Of a stretch of DNA of 64,000 nt, positions 50,642-58,984 are shown piece by piece. Within the stretch, counting starts at the first letter, position 1; every line of letters starts with the position of its first letter. Location of the stretch: positions 92,247 to 156,246 of the forward strand of contig CAZHGD010000001.1 of NCBI GenBank assembly GCA_964531735.1, in the 5' to 3' direction. The DNA comes from CAZHGD01 sp964531735 (lineage in GTDB: Bacteria; Armatimonadota; UBA10988). The position numbers were made by a program, and so were the translations under genes. The notes beneath the pieces are model-generated. The model was not told the origin of the DNA. It searched no databases and was given only the letters and a program-made list of their open reading frames with translations.

Positions 50642-52609
50642 TCAGCGCAGCCGCATCACCTTCACCGCCAGTGGTCCCAGTTCCAGGTTCAGCTTGCCGC
50701 CGCTCACCGCCACCGGTGCGCCCCCGAGCAGCGCCTCGGCGCGTGAGAACGGGGTGGGGAAGGCGAACGTGGCCGTGGTGGCCTCGCGCTGCGAGTTGAC
50801 CACCGCCAGGACCAGGCCGCCGCGCTCGCCGTAGACGCGCCAACTGACCGGGCTGTCGGCGGCCGGCGCGCTGGTCGGCCGGGGTGCCGGTTCGACCGAC
50901 AGTAGGACCGGCTCCAGGTCGCGGATCTCGCGGGCCATCTTGGTGATGTCGGCCCAGCGTCCATCGAACGGCTGCAGGTCCTCGGCGCGGATCAGGTCGA
51001 AGAACGAGTAGAACACCAGCCCGTTGGCGCCGCTGGTCAGGCACATCCAGGCCATGGCGCGCAGCTCGTCGAGCGTCGGCGGGCGCGACTTGTGGATGTC
51101 GCCGTAGGTGCCGACATCGCTGATTTGCGGCACATGCCACATGGCGCGGGCACCGGCCAGGCCGACGGCGGCCTGGCGCGCCTTGTCCAGCACGGTGCCG
51201 GGCTGCGTCCACGGCACCGGGTACCAGTCCATGCCGAAGACGTCGGCCGTGTCGAGGTAGTCGGCGTACTTGTGGAACGAGACCGCCCAGGTCGGCCGGC
51301 CGGGATCGAGTTCCTCCATCCACTGCTGGTGCAGTCGCAGGCGCGGCTCGGCCGGATCCACCTCGTCGTTGGTGTACCAGGCGATGATGGCCGGGTGGCC
51401 GCCCACGCGCCTGACCTCGCGCTCCAGCACGCCGCGCTCGTCGGCCGGGCTACTCATTCGGTAGCCATCGCAGATGCCGTGGTAGCCGTCCTTGACGCTG
51501 AAGATGACGCTCAGGCCCTTCGCCCGCGCGTAGTCCAGGTCAGCCGGCTGCCAGGCCGGCGAATCGTAGGGCATCAGGCAGTTGAACGGCGACTGGGCGT
51601 AGAGGTCGAGCAGCTGGCGGTCGCGTGAGTTCGGGTGGCGCTGGTAGATGGCCTGCCGTTGGGCCGGCGTGTGGTCGTCCCGGTGGTAGTGGGTGTTCCA
51701 GTAGGTGCCCAGCGGGAAGAACGGCTGGCCGTCGACGATCAGTCGCTGGTGCTCGTCCACATAGGCATGGCAGTCGGGCAGGCGCGCCAACCGGTGGAGC
51801 CGGCAAGCGCCGCGTCCACGCTCCACGCCATCGGGCCCGGTCACCTGGCAGGCCAACTCGTAGTCGCCCACCGGCAGGTCACGCGGGTCGACGGTGAACT
51901 CGGCGCGGTCGCTGGTCAGCCGGTCGGGCTTGAGCGTCGCGGCGACGCGGCCGCCGGCATCGCGAACGGCGAGGCTGACGCGGGCGCTCTCGGCGCGCAG
52001 CCCGGCCCAGTCGAGTTCCAGGCGGGCGGCGACCTTCACCGCGGCGCCTGCCGTGCGGTCACGGTAGGCGTGGGTGTAGACGCGGTTGACGGCGGGCCAG
52101 GTGGTGACGCGGCGCACGCACAGGTCATCGAACCAGGCGGTGCCGACGGACTTGCGCCGCAGGTAGCAGACCAGCCGCACCGTGCGGTCGGCGTCGGCCG
52201 GCACCTTGGCCACGTCGCTGACCCTGGTCCAGCCCTGGTCGCCGGCGATGCCCTGGGGATAGCAGCCTTCGTAGTACTGGCCCTGCTTGGTCCATTCCAG
52301 GCAGATGGTGGCCGCGCCGGCTTCGCCGGCGGTCACGCCGGCGGTGCGAATCCACGCCGAGATCTCATAGGGCCGGCCGGGCTCGAGCGTGACGGGGATG
52401 GCGACGAGCTGGTACTGCTCCGGATCGGTGCGGCGGTATTCCAGGCACCAGCGGCCCGCGTGCGGGGTGGTCTCGACCAGCTTGGCGCCCGGCTGCAACG
52501 CCCACGGCGCGGCGCCGTCCTCGAAGCCGGGGTTGGCCAGCAGGTTCGGCGGCTCGGGGGCCACCGTGGCGAGTGCCAGGAGGAGCGGCAGACAAACAGA
52601 CACGGACAT
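50642..52609 (-). CDS. Secreted CBM4/9 plus TIM-barrel glycoside-hydrolase-like protein
   Basis: The 655-residue protein starts at ATG 52609 behind GAGGTGA with signal peptide (MSVSVCLPLLLALATVAPE). Residues about 20-170 are a CBM4/9-type sandwich (NLLANPGFEDGAAPW, VGTAWFDDLCV). Residues about 170-285 are Ig-like. Residues about 285-560 are a GH2-type barrel (FFPLGTYWNTHYHRDDH, AIIAWYTNDEVDP with candidate Glu, FGMDWYPVPW, GANGLVFYSFFDL), and the end is a beta-domain. It resembles in layout the protein at 44059, so the two are likely related. It heads the operon with the cupin and dehydrogenase. Confidence 0.78.
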   Translation of the reverse strand: MSVSVCLPLLLALATVAPEPPNLLANPGFEDGAAPWALQPGAKLVETTPHAGRWCLEYRRTDPEQYQLVAIPVTLEPGRPYEISAWIRTAGVTAGEAGAATICLEWTKQGQYYEGCYPQGIAGDQGWTRVSDVAKVPADADRTVRLVCYLRRKSVGTAWFDDLCVRRVTTWPAVNRVYTHAYRDRTAGAAVKVAARLELDWAGLRAESARVSLAVRDAGGRVAATLKPDRLTSDRAEFTVDPRDLPVGDYELACQVTGPDGVERGRGACRLHRLARLPDCHAYVDEHQRLIVDGQPFFPLGTYWNTHYHRDDHTPAQRQAIYQRHPNSRDRQLLDLYAQSPFNCLMPYDSPAWQPADLDYARAKGLSVIFSVKDGYHGICDGYRMSSPADERGVLEREVRRVGGHPAIIAWYTNDEVDPAEPRLRLHQQWMEELDPGRPTWAVSFHKYADYLDTADVFGMDWYPVPWTQPGTVLDKARQAAVGLAGARAMWHVPQISDVGTYGDIHKSRPPTLDELRAMAWMCLTSGANGLVFYSFFDLIRAEDLQPFDGRWADITKMAREIRDLEPVLLSVEPAPRPTSAPAADSPVSWRVYGERGGLVLAVVNSQREATTATFAFPTPFSRAEALLGGAPVAVSGGKLNLELGPLAVKVMRLR

Positions 52610-52710
52610 TCGTCACCTCGCGGGCCGGACATGCGACCGCGCGCTTGGCCGTTCGCGCGGGTGCTCCTCCCGGTTGGTCATTTCGTGTACAATCCGCGCC
52701 GGAGACAACC

Positions 52711-54471
52711 ATGCGTCGCTTCTGGCTGGGTGCCTTGGTGCTGTTGGCCGTGCTGCCGCTGTCGGCCGGTGACCGACCGCAGAAGAAGCTGCTCGAGTAC
52801 GGCTGGGACGTTCCGTACCCGGACTACGTGCGGGCCAACATCGCGAAGATGGAGGAGAAGCCGTTTGACGGGCTGGTGTTCCGGCTGAAGAACTACCACT
52901 TCCTGTTCGACCGCAAGGCCTGGACCGCGGCGGACCTGCAGCCGCAGATGGACGACCTGAAGGCGACGCAGTGGCGACGGTTCACCGACAACTTCCTGAC
53001 GCTGTACTCGGCCAATGATGCCAAGGTGAGCTGGTTCGACGACGCCCAGTGGACCACCATCGAGAGCAACATGCGCCTCTTGGCCGAGGCGGCGCGCGTC
53101 GGCCGGTGCGTGGGCATCTGCTTCGACGCGGAGCCCTACGGCGCCAACCCGTGGGTCTACGACGCCAAAACGGGCAAGTCGTTCTGGGAGACCGAGCAGG
53201 CGGCCCGCCGCCGCGGGGCACAGTTCATCGGCGCGCTGCAAGCGGTCATGCCCGACGTCAAGCTGCTGACCTTCTTCCAGCTCAGTCTGTTCGGGCACCT
53301 CTGCGACATCGACGATCCGGTGCGCCGCGCGGCGGCACTGGCCGGCCAGTCCTATGCGCTGCTGCCGGCGTTCCTCAACGGCATGTTGGAGGTGGCCGCG
53401 CCGAACGTACGGATCATCGACGGCAACGAGAACTCGTACTACTACACCGCCGAGATCGATTACCTGCGCGCCTACCACCTGATGAAGCAGCGCGCGCTGA
53501 CCATGGTCACCGCCGACAACCGCAGCCGCTACGTGGCGCAGGTGCAGGCCGGCGTGGCGCTGTATGTCGACCAGGTCTTCGCGCTCCGCGGCGACACCAA
53601 GGTGCTCGCCAACTACCTGGAGCCGGCGGAGCGGGCGCGGTTCTTCGAGCACAACGTCTACTGGGCGCTACGCACCACCGATGAGTACGTCTGGCTCTAC
53701 AGCGAGAAGATGAACTGGTGGAAGAACGAGCTGCCGGCCGATCTCGAACAGGCGGTGGTCTCGGCGCGCGAGAAGGTGGCCGCCGGCAAGCCGCTCGGGT
53801 TCGACCTGCAGGAGACCATCAAGCGCGCGCAGCAGCGGCAGAAGGAGCAGGTCGCCGCGCGGCTGATCCGCCGCTCGGCGAGCATCGTGGCCCGCGCCAA
53901 CCAGCCGGCGCCGGTCATCGATGGCAAGCTCGACGACCCGCTCTGGGCGGCGGTGAAGCCGTTGGAGCCGTTCGTGCCGACCGCCGAATCGTCGACCGAG
54001 AAGCCGGCGACGACCACGGCCCAGGTGACCTGGGACCCGCAGCACCTCTATGTGGCCTTCCGCTGCGCCGAGCCGCAGGTCAAGCAGCTCAAGGCGGTGG
54101 GTAGCCGCAAGGACGATCCGGTCTGGGAAGGCGACTCCGTCGAGCTGTTCTGCAGCACCGGGCCGGGTGAGAAGGACTACCGCCACTTCATCCTCGGTCC
54201 GCATGGCGTGCAGTGGGACGGCGCCTCGGGCGAAGAGACCGACGACGTGACCTGGAACGGCGACTGGCTGGGCAAGGCCGCCATCGGCGCGGGCGAATGG
54301 ACCGCCGAACTGGCCATCCCGTGGCAGCTCCTGGGCGGCGCGCCGAAGCCGGGCGACCGGCGACGGGCGAACCTGTGCCGGCAGCGCACGCCGAAATCGG
54401 AGCTGAGCTGCTGGTCGGCTACCGTGCGCGGGTTCATCGAGCCCGAGTTGTTCGGCACCTGGAGCTTCTGA
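52711..54471 (+). CDS. Secreted TIM-barrel protein with C-terminal CBM9-like domain
   Basis: The 586-residue protein starts at ATG 52711 with GGAGA upstream and has a signal peptide (RRFWLGALVLLAVLPLSAG). A TACAAT element at 52688 may be its -10. The barrel-like part (about 25-385) has YGWDVPYPDYVRANI, GICFDAEPYGANPW with candidate acidic residues, and NENSYYYTAEIDYL. A helical spacer leads to a CBM9-like sandwich (about 415-580: PVIDGKLDDPLWAAVKPL, VYLYVAF-like strand HLYVAFRCAEPQ, GDSVELFCSTGPG). It is divergent from the operon at 50642 and one base before the next gene. Confidence 0.78.
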   Translation: MRRFWLGALVLLAVLPLSAGDRPQKKLLEYGWDVPYPDYVRANIAKMEEKPFDGLVFRLKNYHFLFDRKAWTAADLQPQMDDLKATQWRRFTDNFLTLYSANDAKVSWFDDAQWTTIESNMRLLAEAARVGRCVGICFDAEPYGANPWVYDAKTGKSFWETEQAARRRGAQFIGALQAVMPDVKLLTFFQLSLFGHLCDIDDPVRRAAALAGQSYALLPAFLNGMLEVAAPNVRIIDGNENSYYYTAEIDYLRAYHLMKQRALTMVTADNRSRYVAQVQAGVALYVDQVFALRGDTKVLANYLEPAERARFFEHNVYWALRTTDEYVWLYSEKMNWWKNELPADLEQAVVSAREKVAAGKPLGFDLQETIKRAQQRQKEQVAARLIRRSASIVARANQPAPVIDGKLDDPLWAAVKPLEPFVPTAESSTEKPATTTAQVTWDPQHLYVAFRCAEPQVKQLKAVGSRKDDPVWEGDSVELFCSTGPGEKDYRHFILGPHGVQWDGASGEETDDVTWNGDWLGKAAIGAGEWTAELAIPWQLLGGAPKPGDRRRANLCRQRTPKSELSCWSATVRGFIEPELFGTWSF

Positions 54472-54472
54472 T

Positions 54473-57211
54473 ATGCCGCTCGGCTGGCCCGCTCTGCTGG
54501 CGCTGCCCGCGTGTCTGTGCGGTGCGGCGCCGGAGCCCGACGCGCTCGACGCGGCCAACGTGGTCTGGACCACGCCCAGTGCCGATTCGTCGGGCTCCAT
54601 GCCGCTGGGCAACGGTGACCTGGCCCTCAACGGGTGGGTCGAGCCGAACGGCGACCTGCTCTGCTACCTGGCCAAGACCGACGCCTGGGACGCCATGGGC
54701 CGGTTGCTCAAGCTCGGCCGCGTGCGGGTGCGGCTCGATCCGCCGCTGGTGCGCGACGGGCAGCCGTTCCGGTGGACGCTGCGCTTGCGCCAAGGCGAGA
54801 TCGAGGTGGTCGCCGGTGAGACCACCGTGCGCGTCTGGGTCGACGCCAACGCGCCGGTCGTGCGCGTCGAGGCCCAGTCGCCAGTGGCCTGCCGGCTGAC
54901 CGTGAGCACGGAGCCGTGGCGCACCCAGCGGCGCACGCTGAAGGGCGGTGAGCTGTTCAGCGCCTACGGCTTCGCCGGTGGTCCCGAACCGGTGGTGGTC
55001 GAGGCCGACACCGTCCGCGACGACCAGGGCGACCGGCTGGTCTGGTACCACCGCAACGAGCGCTCGACCTGGGCGACCACCATGCGCCACCAGGGCCTGG
55101 CGCCGCTGCTGGACCGGTTCCGCGATCCGCTGCTGCACCGCACGTTCGGCGTCTGTGTCGAGGGCGACGGGTTGGTGCGGCGTGACGCCCGAACGTTGGT
55201 GTCCAGCCAGGCGGCGAGACAGCACCATGTGGTGCTGGCGGCGCTGACCCGGCAGGGCAGCGTGGACGACTGGCTGCAAGGGGTGCGCGCGCTGGCCGCC
55301 ACGGCGCGCGCCGCCGACCGGGCCGCGGCACTGGCGGCGCACCGGCGGTGGTGGGACGAGTTCTGGAACCGGAGCTGGATCCGGGTCACCGATCCCACCC
55401 CGGTGGCCGGGGCCGGCGGCATCACCACCAACCGCCTGCCGCTGCGCCTCGGCGCCGACAGCGAAGGGGCCAACCGCTTCCTCGGCGGGCTCAAGCAGGC
55501 CCGCGTGTACCGGCGCGCGCTCACGGCGGCCGAAGTGCAGGCGTTGGCGGCCGGCCCCGACGCACCCGGGCCGACCGCGGGCCTGGTGGGCCATTGGGCG
55601 CTGGCCGGCGCCGAGGGCGCGGTGAGCGCGCAAGGGCCGGTCGGCTTCGCCGACGGTGCGGCGCAGTTCGATGGGCGGGGCTACCTCCAGGTGGCTCATG
55701 CCGACCCACTCGACCTGACCGAGGCGCTGACGCTCGCCGCCTGGGTGCGGCCGGGCCACCTGTCGCCGGCCGGTGGCCGCCTCATCGACAAGTCGAAGGC
55801 CGGCACCTCGAACGGCTACCTGCTGGACACCTACCCGGGCCGCTCGCTGCGGCTGATCGTTCAGGCCGGCACGCTGACCTACGACGCCATACTGCCCACC
55901 GACCGCTGGACGCACGTGGCGGCGACCTGCGACACGGTCGCGGGGCGGGCGCAGCTCTGGGTGAACGGCCGGCCGGTGGCGACGATGGAGCTGACCAGTG
56001 CGCGGCGCCGTGCGGGGCAGTCCGTCGGGCAGGTGGTGACGCAGGGCTACGCCTTGCAGCGCTTCCTGTTCGCCTGTGCCGGGCGCGGCGCGCAGCCCAT
56101 CAAGTTCAACGGCTCGCTGTTCTGCGTCGACGCGCGCGAGAAGGACGGTGTCTACGACGCCGACTACCGCCGCTGGGGCGACACCTACTGGTTCCAGAAC
56201 ACGCGCCTGGCCTACTGGCCGATGCTGGCGGCCGGCGACTGGGAGTCGATGGAGCCGCTGTGGCGCCTATACCGCGAGGCGCTGCCGCTGGCGCTGGAGC
56301 GAACGCGGCTCTACTTCGGTCACGAGGGCGCGTTCTTCCCCGAAACGCTGACCTTCTGGGGCGCTTACGCCAACGAGAACTACGGCTGGCACCGGCAGGG
56401 CAAGCCGGTCGGCCAGGTGGCCAACACCTACATCCGTTGGTACTGGTCGGGCGCCCTGGAACTGTTGACGCTGGCACTGGACCGGTTGGCGCTGGCACCG
56501 GACGACGCCTTCCGGCGCGACACGCTCATGCCGCTGGCCCGCGGCGTGCTGACCTTCTACGACCAGCACTACCCGCGCCGCGATGGCAAGCTGCGGCTCG
56601 ACCCGTGCCAGTCGCTGGAGACCTGGCAGGACGCGGTCAACCCGACGCCGGACGTGGCCGGGCTGCGCGAGGTGCTGCAACGCCTGCTGGCGCTGCCGGA
56701 GGCGCAGGTCGCCGCTGCGGACCGCGCCAACTGGCGGCGACTGCTCGACGAGCTGCCGCCACTGCCGCTGAGCCGTGCGGGCGACCGCACCTGGCTGGCA
56801 CCGGCCGCCGAGATCCGCGGCCAGATCGCCAACGTCGAGAACCCCGAGCTCTACGCGGTGTTCCCCTACCGGCTGTACGGCGTCGGCCGGGCCGAGCTGG
56901 CGGTGGGCCGCGAGACCTTCGCGCGGCGCCGGTTCCAGCGGAGCGGCGGCTGGCAGCAGGACGCTGTGCACGCCGCCTGCCTCGGCCTGACCGAGCCGGC
57001 CAAAGCCGCGGTGGTCAGCAACTTCAGCACCAGCCACGGCGGCAGCCGCTTCCCGGCGTTCTGGGGCCCGAATTACGAGAGGTTCCCCGCGAAATACAGA
57101 ACAGCCACAAAGTCGCTCTGCAAGCGGATTAGCGGGCAACGGATGGTGAGCGCTCAGTGTCCACGATCACGCGGCGGCCGTCTGGGGCGGTCTCAACAAG
57201 CCACGGGTTGA
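54473..57211 (+). CDS. DUF5703/GH95-like hydrolase with inserted LamG domain, 3' end cut by mobile element
   Basis: This open frame encodes 912 residues, of which about 868 are native. The N-terminal block VVWTTPSADSSGSMPLGNGD with YLAKTDAWDAMGRLLKLGRV matches DUF5703_N proteins, which resemble alpha-L-fucosidase-type (GH95-like) enzymes. A LamG/concanavalin-type domain (about 360-520: GLVGHWALAGAEG, LTLAAWVRPGHLSP) is inserted before the alpha/alpha barrel (YWFQNTRLAYWPMLAAGDW, FPETLTFWGAYANENYGW). The family continues past a WGPNY-type motif into a conserved WxPDQDHG-type end. Here the motif FWGPNYE is followed by unrelated RFPAKYRTATKS... encoded by the inserted element. The last 43 residues are foreign, so the protein is probably inactive or altered. 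Start overlaps the previous stop by one-base spacing. Confidence 0.8.
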   Translation: MPLGWPALLALPACLCGAAPEPDALDAANVVWTTPSADSSGSMPLGNGDLALNGWVEPNGDLLCYLAKTDAWDAMGRLLKLGRVRVRLDPPLVRDGQPFRWTLRLRQGEIEVVAGETTVRVWVDANAPVVRVEAQSPVACRLTVSTEPWRTQRRTLKGGELFSAYGFAGGPEPVVVEADTVRDDQGDRLVWYHRNERSTWATTMRHQGLAPLLDRFRDPLLHRTFGVCVEGDGLVRRDARTLVSSQAARQHHVVLAALTRQGSVDDWLQGVRALAATARAADRAAALAAHRRWWDEFWNRSWIRVTDPTPVAGAGGITTNRLPLRLGADSEGANRFLGGLKQARVYRRALTAAEVQALAAGPDAPGPTAGLVGHWALAGAEGAVSAQGPVGFADGAAQFDGRGYLQVAHADPLDLTEALTLAAWVRPGHLSPAGGRLIDKSKAGTSNGYLLDTYPGRSLRLIVQAGTLTYDAILPTDRWTHVAATCDTVAGRAQLWVNGRPVATMELTSARRRAGQSVGQVVTQGYALQRFLFACAGRGAQPIKFNGSLFCVDAREKDGVYDADYRRWGDTYWFQNTRLAYWPMLAAGDWESMEPLWRLYREALPLALERTRLYFGHEGAFFPETLTFWGAYANENYGWHRQGKPVGQVANTYIRWYWSGALELLTLALDRLALAPDDAFRRDTLMPLARGVLTFYDQHYPRRDGKLRLDPCQSLETWQDAVNPTPDVAGLREVLQRLLALPEAQVAAADRANWRRLLDELPPLPLSRAGDRTWLAPAAEIRGQIANVENPELYAVFPYRLYGVGRAELAVGRETFARRRFQRSGGWQQDAVHAACLGLTEPAKAAVVSNFSTSHGGSRFPAFWGPNYERFPAKYRTATKSLCKRISGQRMVSAQCPRSRGGRLGRSQQATG
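57076..57128. other. Candidate attachment-site junction (attL)
   Basis: This stretch joins the last native codons of the hydrolase (Asn-Tyr-Glu) to the element. Serine-integrase att sites usually lie next to the integrase gene, as here. The core bases cannot be fixed without the empty site or the other end. Confidence 0.5.
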
Positions 57212-58715
57212 TGACCACCCACTGCCCGAACGAGTACTTGGCCACGCGAACGCGCGTACTCTCCTTCAGCCGGATGTCAACGATCTCGTGCCCCAGCGCC
57301 ACTATGCTGTCAACTTTGGCCGCAAGCACCATACGAACGGCATCGTCTTCGGCCAGAAGCTCACTTACATCGTGGATTGGCACAACCGGCGGCCCAGACG
57401 CCAGAGCTATCTGCTCAAGGACTTGGTCATATTCCTTTTTGGCCGGGCCGACGTTGGCGGCATAGACTACCTGCGGTATCTCGCCTTCTGCGCGTTGCCT
57501 GGAATACTCGATGAGCCGCCGCTCAAGGTTCGCCTTTTGGACCTCCAAGTCTGAAAGTTCAGTCGTGGAGAAGGCTCGCGAACGTTCGGCCGACCACTCC
57601 ACCGCGACGGCCGCGATCACCGGCTCCATCACCTCGGCCACCAGAAGGTTGGGGGTGTAGGTGCTGTTGGGACAAGCGTCCGGCCCGCCGAGGTAGTATG
57701 CCTTGCACCTGTAGTAGACGTACTTGCGCCGCTCGCCGCCCTGCAACGTGCTTGAACAGCTATAGAGCAGCATCGGGCCGCCACAGTGGCCGCAGACCAC
57801 CAGGCCGCCAAAGACAGAGTTGCCCAGCGACATCAGGCTGCGGCCCTCGGGCTGGCGTCGGCTGGTACGAACATCCTGACACGCCCGCCACTCTGCAAAG
57901 GTGATGATGGGCTCGACATTCACGACCCGAATCCACGAGCCTTTGTCAAGCAGATAACCGGCGTAGATGGGCTTGTCGAGGAACTCACGGATGTCGCCGG
58001 GGTTGAAGGGTTGACCGTTGCGCCGCCGCCAGCCGTTGGCGAGCAACTCCTTGGCGATGGTGTTGCTCCCAGCGCCCTCCAAGAAGCGGGCGAAGACATG
58101 GCGCACGGCAGGCGCTTCGTGCCCGGCGATTTCGTACCGGCCCACCACTACGGTGCCATCTTCCCTGCGGTGTTTGCGGACGTAGTCGTAGCCGTGCGGC
58201 GGCCTGCCTGCGAGGTAGCGATGTTGCCCGCGTCGCGTGCGCCAAGCCCCGAACGCCTTTTCCGACCGCTTGCTGTTGTCCTCGCTGGCGAACCACTGCT
58301 CGATGAGGGCGCGGAGCATGTCGCCGGAGGCCGTGGCCACGTCCAAAGTGTCCTTGGAAAGATGTACCTGGATTCGGTGCCGCTTGAGCGTGCTCAGGAA
58401 GTCGCCGTACTCCAGTGGGTCTTCCGAGCGACTGAGCCGCTCCCACATCCGAGCAGCGATATGGCGGATGCCGTGCTTGACGCAGAAGTCCATCATCGCC
58501 CTGAATTCGGGGCGGTCATTGGTCTTGGCCGACTGCGGCTTCTCGGTAAACGTCCTGACCAGATCCAGTCTGTCGCGGGCACAGATGGCTTCGATCTCGC
58601 GCGGCTGGTCTACGTCCTGCGAGAAGCCGTGCTCGGCCTGTTCGGCGCTCGACACCCGGATATAGCCGACTGCGCGGTTGTCGTCTGTGCTGCCGCCAGT
58701 TTTCGGGTCTGCCAT
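57129..58715 (-). CDS. Large serine recombinase (site-specific integrase)
   Basis: The 528-residue protein starts at ATG 58715 nine bases behind GGGAGG; the open frame extends further upstream without support. The resolvase-type catalytic domain opens with AVGYIRVSSAEQAEHGFS (nucleophile Ser22), then HIAARMWERLSRSED (the usual R-x-x-R region). The recombinase domain has AGRPPHGYDYVRKHRRED and IREFLDKPIYAGYLLDKG. A zinc ribbon follows (CGHCGGPMLLY ... YYRCKAYYLGG with CPN), then a coiled-coil segment (about 400-450). This is the standard large serine integrase plan. It probably catalysed insertion into the DUF5703 gene. Confidence 0.93.
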   Translation of the reverse strand: MADPKTGGSTDDNRAVGYIRVSSAEQAEHGFSQDVDQPREIEAICARDRLDLVRTFTEKPQSAKTNDRPEFRAMMDFCVKHGIRHIAARMWERLSRSEDPLEYGDFLSTLKRHRIQVHLSKDTLDVATASGDMLRALIEQWFASEDNSKRSEKAFGAWRTRRGQHRYLAGRPPHGYDYVRKHRREDGTVVVGRYEIAGHEAPAVRHVFARFLEGAGSNTIAKELLANGWRRRNGQPFNPGDIREFLDKPIYAGYLLDKGSWIRVVNVEPIITFAEWRACQDVRTSRRQPEGRSLMSLGNSVFGGLVVCGHCGGPMLLYSCSSTLQGGERRKYVYYRCKAYYLGGPDACPNSTYTPNLLVAEVMEPVIAAVAVEWSAERSRAFSTTELSDLEVQKANLERRLIEYSRQRAEGEIPQVVYAANVGPAKKEYDQVLEQIALASGPPVVPIHDVSELLAEDDAVRMVLAAKVDSIVALGHEIVDIRLKESTRVRVAKYSFGQWVVINPWLVETAPDGRRVIVDTERSPSVAR

Positions 58716-58909
58716 AGATTCAGCCTCCCGATTTGGGGAATCGGCCTCAAGACCCACCAGCACGCCACCGGTTGAGCGGGATCTGCCGTGCCGCCGTGTC
58801 TCGGTACTGGCCTCTCGCCCAATGATAGCGTCAAGTTCTGGCCGTGCTCGTGATCCTTGCAATCCAGCGCGGCGCACCGCTATATAGTACTGCTATTGGG
58901 CTCATTCGC

Positions 58910-58938
58910 TTGACTCGGCCATATTGTGATGATATAGT
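58910..58938 (+). promoter_or_regulatory. Strong sigma70-like promoter for the tyrosine recombinase gene
   Basis: TTGACT (58910-58915), exactly 17 bases, TATAGT (58933-58938), about 46 bases before ATG 58985. It is the best promoter match in the window. The region 58716-58909 upstream is otherwise without a clear gene; it should hold the divergent serine recombinase promoter. Confidence 0.65.
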
Positions 58939-58966
58939 TCCGATAATAACTCAGAAACGGAACTAT
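58934..58966. promoter_or_regulatory. Inverted repeat overlapping the -10 (candidate operator)
   Basis: Nine-base arms ATAGTTCCG (58934-58942) and CGGAACTAT (58958-58966) with a 15-base spacer overlap the -10 and the expected start of transcription. A repressor site, or a leader hairpin just before the ribosome site AAGGAG, are both possible. Confidence 0.55.
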
Positions 58967-58984
58967 CGCCCCAAGGAGCCCCCA

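Noticed and set aside
54473..57211. Natural gene fusion at the C-terminus of the hydrolase
   Set aside because: The 43-residue tail has no domain and begins in the middle of a conserved motif, as expected for insertion rather than fusion.
57288..57554. 88-codon plus-strand frame in the recombinase
   Set aside because: Antisense to the zinc-ribbon/coiled-coil part of the serine recombinase and without a ribosome site.
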